This document shows positions 1 to 4,556 of a DNA stretch of 8,319 nucleotides, one piece after another; the first letter of the stretch is position 1; each line of letters opens with the position of its first letter. Source of the DNA: an uncultured Anaerococcus sp. (lineage in GTDB: Bacteria > Bacillota > Clostridia > Tissierellales > Peptoniphilaceae); contig CABQOK010000046.1 of assembly GCA_902465755.1 (NCBI GenBank), positions 1 through 8,319 on the forward strand, in the 5' to 3' direction. The notes beneath the pieces are model-generated. The model ran no database searches. It was not told the origin of the DNA and worked only from the letters and a program-made list of their open reading frames with translations. A program made the translations under genes and the position numbers.

Positions 1-307
1 CTTGCCTATATTTTTCCTTATCAAAAGGGAAAAATTCTGGATAAAGTCCGTAGGGAAAGTTAGAATTTGATATTTTTTCTCTAAAAAAGCCCAGTTCTTC
101 CTTTGATGAATCAAAACTCGCTAAAAATATTGGAGAAAGGATTACTAAAAGCTTAAGCTTCTCATTATCATCATCGTTACTAATTTTAAACTTAATTTCT
201 CTTAAATAATCGTAGTCAGAAGCTTCTGCCATTTTTTCTTTGAGATGAGATGTAGCCTTGTACTCATAGGATAAATTTTTGGAATTCGTGACTTTAATCA
301 TTTTCAT
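1..307 (-). CDS. Hypothetical protein, 3' end outside the window
   Basis: I do not recognise this protein. It reads open for 102 codons from ATG at 307-305 to the left edge with no stop. The product starts MKMIKVTNSKNLSYEYKATS and is lysine- and glutamate-rich with many Asp/Asn residues near residues 44-49. A more hydrophobic stretch (KLLVILSPIFLASF) at about 52-65 is followed by an aromatic segment (FPYGLYPEFFPFDKEKY). No signal peptide is evident. The start codon overlaps the stop of the upstream deacylase gene (ATGA), so the two are very likely co-transcribed and translationally coupled. GGTGAT at 321-316, which matches the 3' part of the Shine-Dalgarno consensus, sits 8 bases before ATG 307; a second ATG at 301 is 14 bases away and less likely. 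Function is unknown, and a link to tRNA editing rests only on gene position. Confidence 0.72.
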   Translation of the reverse strand, partial: MKMIKVTNSKNLSYEYKATSHLKEKMAEASDYDYLREIKFKISNDDDNEKLKLLVILSPIFLASFDSSKEELGFFREKISNSNFPYGLYPEFFPFDKEKYRQ

Positions 308-783
308 TGGGTTATATCACCATATTTTCCCTTAGTAGCTTTTATGAAATCGCAAGGTCTAAGTTTTAATCCGTGGCCGATTTTACCAGCAGATACTTTG
401 ATTATCTCGTGATTTTTTGCTTTTTCGTCAAGAACGACTGGAAAGTCCTTTTTCATAGCGATTGCTGTTGTTGCTCCTCTTTCGTAGCCAACAGTCTTCT
501 TAAGGTCTTTTAGGTGAAGCATAGAAAGACTCTTTACCCCGCAAGCTCTCGCTGCTTTTTTAAAGTCGATTGAATCTGCTGCAGGTATTACGAGAACGAA
601 GACCTCCTTATCCTTGGAGATTGTTGCAAGGGTCTTGTAGACGATATCCACATCTTCATTGGTCTTTTCTGCTATATCTACTGCAGAGGTAAATTCTCCA
701 TCAAGCTCATAATCAACGTGCTCGTAATCTATATCTAAGTTTTCTAGTATTCTCATGGCATTAGTTTTAATTTCTTTTTTCAT
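304..783 (-). CDS. ybaK: Cys-tRNA(Pro)/Cys-tRNA(Cys) deacylase, YbaK family
   Basis: Predicted cytosolic trans-editing enzyme of 159 residues (family about 155-165) that hydrolyses Cys mischarged on tRNA-Pro by ProRS. Recognisable YbaK features are the N-terminal KTNAMRIL (6-13), VYKTL (48-52) with Lys50 at the position of the catalytic lysine of E. coli YbaK, the KKAARACG segment, and the VGYERGATTAIAMKK and VSAGKIGHGLKL segments of the pocket. The reading frame is open further upstream to a TTG at 798. However, GGAGG (796-792) lies inside that extension, 8 bases before ATG 783, so 783 is the real start. Its stop overlaps the ATG of the following gene. The family assignment is firm; the exact substrate (Cys-tRNA versus other mischarged tRNAs) is inferred from homology. 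Confidence 0.93.
   Translation of the reverse strand: MKKEIKTNAMRILENLDIDYEHVDYELDGEFTSAVDIAEKTNEDVDIVYKTLATISKDKEVFVLVIPAADSIDFKKAARACGVKSLSMLHLKDLKKTVGYERGATTAIAMKKDFPVVLDEKAKNHEIIKVSAGKIGHGLKLRPCDFIKATKGKYGDITQ
316..321 (-). promoter_or_regulatory. Ribosome binding site of the partial left-edge gene
   Basis: On the minus strand GGTGAT complements the 5' part of the anti-Shine-Dalgarno (AUCACC). It lies 8 bases before ATG 307 and inside the 3' end of the deacylase gene. It favours ATG 307 over ATG 301. Confidence 0.45.
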
Positions 784-791
784 AATATCTA

Positions 792-796
792 CCTCC
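792..796 (-). promoter_or_regulatory. Shine-Dalgarno that decides the ybaK start
   Basis: GGAGG on the minus strand, followed by an 8-base spacer and ATG 783. It rules out the in-frame TTG at 798, which would sit upstream of the ribosome binding site. Confidence 0.85.
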
Positions 797-802
797 AAAA
801 TA

Positions 803-829
803 ATTATACGATAAATTTATATTTAACAA
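803..829 (-). promoter_or_regulatory. Candidate promoter of ybaK
   Basis: On the minus strand TTGTTA (829-824) and a perfect TATAAT (808-803) are separated by 15 bases, shorter than the ideal 17. The expected transcript start would fall at about 797, almost on the Shine-Dalgarno, so the leader would be extremely short. The -10 match is good; the arrangement is uncertain. Confidence 0.4.
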
Positions 830-844
830 GATTGGGTATATATT
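816..844 (+). promoter_or_regulatory. Candidate promoter of the MBL-like gene
   Basis: TTTATA (816-821), a 17-base spacer, then TATATT (839-844), with GGG just before the -10. Each hexamer is a partial match in an AT-rich background. It overlaps the divergent ybaK promoter candidate, so the two genes would share about 85 bases of control region. Confidence 0.35.
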
Positions 845-868
845 TTAAAGATAGTAAGGGAGTTTGTT

Positions 869-1615
869 ATGTATGATGATATCAAAGTAAATTACGTAGG
901 GGAGAATTGCTACAGTTTGGAGATTGGAGAATATCTTTTGGTCTTCGATTATTGTAATGGGATACTCAATATCCCTGATGATAAGAAGACTATATTTTTT
1001 GCTACAAGCAACAGGGCCGGTCACTATACCCAGGAGATTTTGAAGTTATTTGATATGGATAATTTTAGTTACGTTTTGTCCTCAGATATCGCCTACGATA
1101 AGGGAGAGGGTAATGTGATTTATTTAAATAACGAAGGGCTTTCTGTTGAAAAGCTCAAGGACTTGTATAAGAAAAAGAATGTGATTTTCATAAATCCATC
1201 GGAAAAATATAAGCTAAATAAGGATATAGAGGTCTTAAGTTTTTCTAGTAAGGGATCTGGTCTAAGTTTTCTTGTAAGGATTTTAGGTTTTTCTATCTTT
1301 TACACTGGAGAATCTATCTTTTTTGATAAAGCCAAAGAAAGTACAGAGCTTGTAAATTATCTCTATGAAATATTTGATAGAGAAGGAGAAATAGACCTGG
1401 GATTTTTTCCGATAAGAACAGATAAGGGAGAGGGAAATTTCACCTATCCAAGAAGTTTTATAGAGATATTTGATCCGCAAATATTTTTCCCGCTCAATGT
1501 CGATGAGGATTTTAAAATGAGCAAGGATTTTGCTGTAAGTTTTTCAGATAATCCTACAGACGTCAGATTCATTGACGAAGATAATCAGGAATTTGAAATA
1601 GACATGGATGATTGA
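869..1615 (+). CDS. Metallo-beta-lactamase-fold protein lacking metal ligands (probable pseudoenzyme)
   Basis: A 248-residue soluble protein whose outline matches clostridial MBL-fold hydrolases. It has an N-terminal strand pair ending in LLVFDYCNG (23-31), the loop FFATSNRAGHYTQEI (43-57) where active members carry S-H-x-H-x-D-H-F, VLSSDI (69-74), SFSSKGSGLSFLV (124-136), IFYTGES (143-149) in place of the GD ligand motif, and FFPIRTDKG plus IFFPLN in place of FFPVDPR and FFPMH. The ligand positions thus read Ser47, Arg49, Gly51, His52, Glu148 and Asn210. His52 is the only histidine in the whole protein, so a normal dinuclear zinc site is not possible. The C-terminus is very acidic. AAGGGAG (856-862) lies 6 bases before the ATG. 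It appears monocistronic. The fold call rests on motif spacing and is good, not certain; function is unknown. Confidence 0.75.
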   Translation: MYDDIKVNYVGENCYSLEIGEYLLVFDYCNGILNIPDDKKTIFFATSNRAGHYTQEILKLFDMDNFSYVLSSDIAYDKGEGNVIYLNNEGLSVEKLKDLYKKKNVIFINPSEKYKLNKDIEVLSFSSKGSGLSFLVRILGFSIFYTGESIFFDKAKESTELVNYLYEIFDREGEIDLGFFPIRTDKGEGNFTYPRSFIEIFDPQIFFPLNVDEDFKMSKDFAVSFSDNPTDVRFIDEDNQEFEIDMDD

Positions 1616-1751
1616 AGAAAGGATAGTAGAGAAGTCGTAAAAGAGGTATAATAAGCCATAATACCTAATTATGATGAGGATAGAGAATTAAATTGGTGCT
1701 TTATGGGCTAATAGATACTAGAAAGAAAAATTTATAGAATTTATGATACAG

Positions 1752-1778
1752 AGAACTAGCCTAGTTCTTATTTGATTA
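1752..1778 (+). terminator. Possible weak terminator after the MBL-like gene
   Basis: AGAACTA (1752-1758), loop GCC, TAGTTCT (1762-1768) form a perfect 7-bp hairpin followed by TATTTGATTA. The stem is short and the T-tract interrupted, and it lies about 140 bases past the stop codon, so termination is only a possibility. Confidence 0.3.
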
Positions 1779-1875
1779 AATTTGTGAGAAATAATTAATC
1801 AGTCCTAAAGTGTTTTTGAATAGATATAGTTTTGTGAACAATTTCTCTAGTTTATGATAGAAAGTCATAGTTAAT

Positions 1876-1903
1876 CTTACAGGAAGGAATTATTTATTAG
1901 AAT
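1876..1903 (+). promoter_or_regulatory. Candidate promoter of degV-marR
   Basis: CTTACA (1876-1881, 4 of 6 to the -35 consensus), 16-base spacer, TAGAAT (1898-1903, 5 of 6). The start would be near 1910, leaving a leader of about 30 bases before ATG 1940. Confidence 0.4.
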
Positions 1904-1908
1904 AAATA
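1891..1908. repeat. 8+2+8 palindrome, candidate operator for the MarR-type repressor
   Basis: TATTTATT, AG, AATAAATA is a perfect inverted repeat of 18 bases. It covers the candidate -10 and reaches almost to the expected transcript start. MarR-family dimers typically bind AT-rich palindromes of this size, and a MarR gene is the second gene of the operon. Its role as operator is inference; AT-rich sequence makes such repeats more likely by chance. Confidence 0.45.
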
Positions 1909-1939
1909 TTTAAAAGCTAGAGAATCGTTAGGAGTAAAT

Positions 1940-2794
1940 ATGGAAAAAATAGCAATAATGGTAGATTCAGGGGCTGATATTTCCCCAGAATTTGCAAGGG
2001 AAAAGGGCGTATATTATCTTCCTTTATATGTGAATATAGGAGGAGAATTCCTTAAGGATAGGATTGATATCAGTCCCGATGAATTCTATTCTTATATCAA
2101 AAAAGAAGGAGTTCAGGCAAAAACAAGTCTTCCAGCGCCAGGAGATATAATGGAACTTGTTGAAGAAATCAAAAATGACGGATACCGAAAGGTAATAATG
2201 ATTTGTATAGGAAGTCATTTCTCCGGAACTTATAATTTGTGTGATATGCTTGAAGCTTCTGGCATAGAGACTTATGCCTTTGATAGTAGAAACCTAACTA
2301 TGGCAGAAGGATTCTTGGCTCTTTTTGCTAAAGAGCTCATAGACCAAGGTAAAAACTTTGAAGAGGTCAAAGAAGCCCTGGAGAAGACTCGTGAGAATTC
2401 GAGAGTGTTTTTCACTTTGGAATCTCTAAAATATATAATAGAGGGTGGTAGGGTGCCAAAAACTTTTGGCAAGCTTTCCGATGCCTTAAATGTTAAGCCA
2501 CTAATCACAGTTAATCCTGAAGAAGGTAAATTTAAGCTAATGAAGATTGTCAGAGGAGAGAAGAGGCTCTTCAAGCAATTCCATAAGATTGCCAAGGAAT
2601 ATTTAGAAGATGCCAAAAACTACTATATATTTATAGGCGATGGGGATTCTAATGATATGGCCGATAGGCTTGAAGAGACCCTAAAGGAATTTATCGATGG
2701 GGCAAGTCTTTTTATAAAAGGTCAAATATCCCCAACTCTTGGAGCTAATACAGGACCTGGCCTATTCGGTTTTGCCTTCCTAAAGATAAGTTAG
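1940..2794 (+). CDS. DegV family protein (FakB-like fatty-acid-binding protein)
   Basis: 284 residues, the normal length for DegV proteins. Members bind one fatty acid in a deep pocket and, as FakB, present it to the FakA kinase for entry into phospholipid synthesis. Seen here: VDSGADIS (8-15), KTSLPAP (61-67) with Thr62, the GSHFSGTY motif (91-98) with Ser95, the AFDSRNLTMAEG segment (113-124), TLESLKYIIEGGRVPK (159-174) with Arg171, KPLI (186-189), and the C-terminal SPTLGANTGPGLFGF (264-278). The last motif usually reads G-x-H-x-G-P-G; here Asn270 replaces the His. TAGGAG (1929-1934) precedes the ATG by 5 bases. The gene is followed after 11 bases by a MarR-type regulator, so it may be a fatty-acid-responsive unit. 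No FakA gene is in the window. The FakB role is inferred from the family. Confidence 0.93.
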   Translation: MEKIAIMVDSGADISPEFAREKGVYYLPLYVNIGGEFLKDRIDISPDEFYSYIKKEGVQAKTSLPAPGDIMELVEEIKNDGYRKVIMICIGSHFSGTYNLCDMLEASGIETYAFDSRNLTMAEGFLALFAKELIDQGKNFEEVKEALEKTRENSRVFFTLESLKYIIEGGRVPKTFGKLSDALNVKPLITVNPEEGKFKLMKIVRGEKRLFKQFHKIAKEYLEDAKNYYIFIGDGDSNDMADRLEETLKEFIDGASLFIKGQISPTLGANTGPGLFGFAFLKIS

Positions 2795-2805
2795 CAAGGT
2801 TAGTT

Positions 2806-3258
2806 ATGAATAAGAAAAATAAGGACAATATCCTAGCTGAGATTGTCAAAAAGACCAAGCTTCATTTCTTTAGGTCAGTCTTTAAAAACTTTAATTCCTC
2901 ATCTCTAGGTTTGGCTGAGAGTATGATCCTAGAAGTTATAGAATATCTCGATAGACCAAGTATAAACGATTTGGTAAAGTTTCTATATATGTCCCAGCCC
3001 AATGTTTCTTATAGGATTAATATCTTACAGAAGAAGGGCTATATAACAAAGACTAAGTCAATGGAGGACGCAAGGATTACTCACATAGTCTTAACAGATA
3101 AGTACTTTTCATACAAAAGGAAGAAAAATGAGCTTACTGCAAGGGTTCTTAGAAATGTAGAAGCTAAACTTGATAAAGAAGAGAGAGAGTATCTATATGA
3201 TAATTTGGACCTTGTAAATAGGGAACTTGAAAAAGAGCTTAGGGAATTTCTTAGATAG
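2806..3258 (+). CDS. MarR family transcriptional regulator
   Basis: 150 residues, typical MarR size. A basic N-terminal dimerisation helix (about 5-30) is followed by a winged helix: SINDLVKFL (52-60), the recognition helix SQPNVSYRINILQKKGYI (63-80), and a wing with MEDARITHIVLTD (86-98) containing the family's D-x-R at Asp88/Arg90. A long charged C-terminal helix pair (about 105-148) completes the dimer interface. AAGG (2796-2799) lies 6 bases before the ATG; the gene is 11 bases after degV and probably on the same transcript. Pairing with a fatty-acid-binding protein recalls FabT, a MarR-family repressor of fatty acid synthesis, but the ligand and target genes cannot be read from the sequence. 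Autoregulation through the palindrome before degV is plausible. Confidence 0.92.
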   Translation: MNKKNKDNILAEIVKKTKLHFFRSVFKNFNSSSLGLAESMILEVIEYLDRPSINDLVKFLYMSQPNVSYRINILQKKGYITKTKSMEDARITHIVLTDKYFSYKRKKNELTARVLRNVEAKLDKEEREYLYDNLDLVNRELEKELREFLR

Positions 3259-3283
3259 AAACAATAAATTGGGCTAAGTTTTT
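3233..3283 (+). terminator. Possible weak terminator at the end of marR
   Basis: AAGAGCTTAG (3233-3242, inside the last codons of marR) can pair with CTAAGTTTTT (3274-3283), ten pairs including two G-T. An inner AATTT/AAATT pairing (3245-3249, 3266-3270) shortens the loop. The T-run forms part of the stem. Weak, low confidence. Confidence 0.25.
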
Positions 3284-3305
3284 GTCACAAATAAGAGAAT
3301 GGTCC

Positions 3306-3334
3306 TTGACAAGAAGTATATATTATAGTATTAT
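3306..3334 (+). promoter_or_regulatory. Strong sigma-A-type promoter of the infC operon
   Basis: Perfect TTGACA (3306-3311), exactly 17 bases, then TATTAT (3329-3334, 5 of 6). The start is expected near 3341. This is the best promoter in the window, as expected for a ribosomal protein operon. Confidence 0.9.
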
Positions 3335-3340
3335 AGAATG

Positions 3341-3455
3341 CGTAGACAACAAAGAAGTACCCAACTCACCTGCCGACTTAAGTTTGTAGGTTAATAATTT
3401 TTAATTACGAGATTTAATTATAAATTGGAACGGGTACTTTGTGCCCGCTTTTTTT
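3341..3455 (+). ncRNA. L20-type leader (infC-rpmI-rplT attenuator)
   Basis: Untranslated leader between a strong promoter and an intrinsic terminator directly before infC. This is the arrangement in Firmicutes in which excess ribosomal protein L20 binds the leader RNA and causes premature termination. Seen: AAGTACCC (3355-3362) is perfectly complementary to GGGTACTT (3432-3439) in the 5' arm of the terminator, so the two helices exclude each other. A small hairpin ACCTGC/GTAGGT (3368-3373, 3386-3391) lies between. The segment CCAACTCACC just after the antiterminator strand resembles the conserved part of known leaders, from memory. Class assignment rests on context and architecture; a covariance search was not possible. 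Confidence 0.8.
3431..3455 (+). terminator. Leader (attenuator) terminator before infC
   Basis: CGGGTAC (3431-3437), loop TTT, GTGCCCG (3441-3447): seven pairs, one of them G-T, followed by C and seven Ts (3449-3455). It stands only 7 bases before the infC Shine-Dalgarno. Confidence 0.92.
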
Positions 3456-3462
3456 AATATAT

Positions 3463-3467
3463 GGAGG
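3463..3467 (+). promoter_or_regulatory. Shine-Dalgarno that places the infC start at AUA
   Basis: GGAGG with a 7-base spacer to ATA 3475-3477. There is no ATG, GTG or TTG in the infC frame at a usable distance downstream. Confidence 0.82.
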
Positions 3468-3474
3468 TATACTT

Positions 3475-3993
3475 ATAAAAGATTTAAGAATAAATGATGA
3501 AATTAGAGCGAAGCAAGTAAGACTTATTGATGAAAATGGTAACCAGGTAGGAATAGTTGACCTAAACAGAGCCTTGGACATGGCTTATGATAGCAAACTT
3601 GACCTAGTATTGATGAGCCCAAAGGCTAAGCCACCTGTTACTAGAATAATGGATTACGGCAAGTTCAAATACGATCAAGAGAAAAAAGAAAAAGAGAATA
3701 GAAAAAAACAAAAAAATGCTCAATTAAAAGAAACAAGATTTTCTCTTAATATAGAAGATAATGACTTGCAAACAAAAGCAAATCAAAGCATGAAATTCTT
3801 AAATAACGGGGATAAAGTAAAAGTTTCTATAAGATTCCGTGGTAGAGAGCTTGGACGTAAAGAGCCTGGCTACGAATTGATGGATAAGTTTAAGACAATG
3901 CTTAAAGATTCCTACAAGGTTACGAAGAAACCAAAGATGGAAGGAAGATCTTTAGTAATGTTTCTAGAACCAAATGACGAAAAAGGAGAATAA
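3475..3993 (+). CDS. infC: Translation initiation factor IF-3, AUA start
   Basis: Binds the 30S subunit, prevents early 50S joining and checks the start codon and initiator tRNA. The protein of 172 residues begins (M)KDLRINDEIRAKQVRLID, the standard IF3 N-domain. Then come the MDYGKFKYDQEKKEKE linker rich in Lys and Glu (around 58-78) and the C-domain with KVSIRFRGRELGRKEPGYELM (about 118-138) and a C-terminal RSLVMFLEP strand. The only upstream in-frame start-like codon, TTG at 3439, lies inside the attenuator terminator and before the Shine-Dalgarno. The ATA at 3475 is properly spaced and gives the family length. Rare start codons (usually AUU) are known in infC of other bacteria and allow IF3 to limit its own synthesis. 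First gene of infC-rpmI-rplT; the ribosome binding site of rpmI is in its last codons. Confidence 0.95.
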   Translation: MKDLRINDEIRAKQVRLIDENGNQVGIVDLNRALDMAYDSKLDLVLMSPKAKPPVTRIMDYGKFKYDQEKKEKENRKKQKNAQLKETRFSLNIEDNDLQTKANQSMKFLNNGDKVKVSIRFRGRELGRKEPGYELMDKFKTMLKDSYKVTKKPKMEGRSLVMFLEPNDEKGE

Positions 3994-3994
3994 G

Positions 3995-4192
3995 ATGGCA
4001 AAGAAAAATAAAACAAGAAGATCTGCAGTTAAGAGATTCAAAGTTACTGGCAGCGGAAAAGTAATGAGAAGAAAAGCTTATAAGGGACACCTTACAGCTA
4101 AGAAATCACCAAACAGAAAAAGAAGACTAAGAAAAGCAACATTTGTTTCATCAACTGAATTAAAGAACGTTAAGAGCATGATCGGTGCATAG
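3995..4192 (+). CDS. rpmI: 50S ribosomal protein L35
   Basis: 65 residues, the normal L35 length, strongly basic: MAKKNKTRRSAVKRFKVTGS at the N-terminus, then GKVMRRKAYKGHLTAKKSPN and the closing TELKNVKSMIGA. It is a structural protein of the large subunit. The frame is open upstream into infC, but AGGAG (3984-3988) lies 6 bases before ATG 3995, and the family starts with M-(A/P)-K. The start follows the infC TAA by one base, so coupling with infC translation is likely. Under control of the L20 leader. Confidence 0.97.
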   Translation: MAKKNKTRRSAVKRFKVTGSGKVMRRKAYKGHLTAKKSPNRKRRLRKATFVSSTELKNVKSMIGA

Positions 4193-4202
4193 GAGGATAT
4201 AG

Positions 4203-4556
4203 ATGGCAAGAGTAAAAAGAGCAGTAAACGCAAAAAAAAGACACAAAAAAGTATTAAAACAAGCAAAAGGATACTATGGTTCCAAGAGCCTTCTATTTAG
4301 AACTGCAAACCAAGCTGTAATGAAATCTCTTAACTATGCTTATATAGGAAGAAAGCACAGAAAAAGAGACTTCAGAAAACTATGGATCGCTAGAATCAAC
4401 GCAGCAGCAAGACTTAACGGAACAAGCTATTCTAAATTTATGGGTAACCTTAAGAAAGCAAACATCGATATCAACAGAAAAATGCTTGCTGAACTTGCAG
4501 TAAACAACCCAGAAGAATTCGCTAAACTTGTAGAGCTTGCAAACCAAGCAGCTTAA
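4203..4556 (+). CDS. rplT: 50S ribosomal protein L20
   Basis: 117 residues, standard for L20, with the hallmark start [19 protein letters not shown], then [23 protein letters not shown] cut as usual, [20 protein letters not shown] (about 49-68), and a globular C-domain with [21 protein letters not shown]20 binds 23S rRNA early in 50S assembly; its free form is the effector that acts on the leader of this operon. AGGAGG (4191-4196) overlaps the rpmI stop and is 6 bases before ATG. The final A of its TAA is the first base of the next gene's ATG. Confidence 0.98.
   Translation: MARVKRAVNAKKRHKKVLKQAKGYYGSKSLLFRTANQAVMKSLNYAYIGRKHRKRDFRKLWIARINAAARLNGTSYSKFMGNLKKANIDINRKMLAELAVNNPEEFAKLVELANQAA

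Larger units (their letters stand above)
1616..1939. other. 324-base AT-rich region without a gene, with several inverted repeats
   Basis: No coding region is supported. Visible structure: (a) AGGTAT/ATACCT (1644-1649, 1661-1666); (b) a longer alternative helix pairing 1654-1665 with 1695-1709, 12 pairs with two small bulges; (c) hairpin AGAACTA-GCC-TAGTTCT (1752-1768); (d) TGATTAA/TTAATCA (1773-1779, 1795-1801); (e) TATTTATT-AG-AATAAATA (1891-1908). The 3' part serves as the degV promoter region. The rest may be a 3' untranslated region, a small RNA or decayed sequence; the sequence alone does not decide. Confidence 0.5.

Noticed and set aside
784..798. In-frame TTG extension of the ybaK gene (five extra residues)
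   Set aside because: The extension contains the Shine-Dalgarno GGAGG itself; ATG 783 is correctly spaced and gives the family N-terminus.
1771..1782. ATTTGATTAAAT-like stretch as a FabT-type box
   Set aside because: It is an imperfect palindrome in very AT-rich DNA, more than 100 bases from the degV promoter candidate; not enough to call a site.
2272..2616. 114-codon minus-strand open frame inside degV
   Set aside because: It is antisense to a well-matched DegV protein, with low-complexity Ser/Leu/Phe content and no ribosome binding site noted.
3439..3474. 12-residue extension of IF3 from TTG 3439
   Set aside because: The TTG is in the loop of the attenuator hairpin and upstream of the Shine-Dalgarno.
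3974..3994. Upstream ATG for L35 at 3974
   Set aside because: It lies within infC and before the AGGAG at 3984-3988; L35 proteins start at the ATG at 3995.
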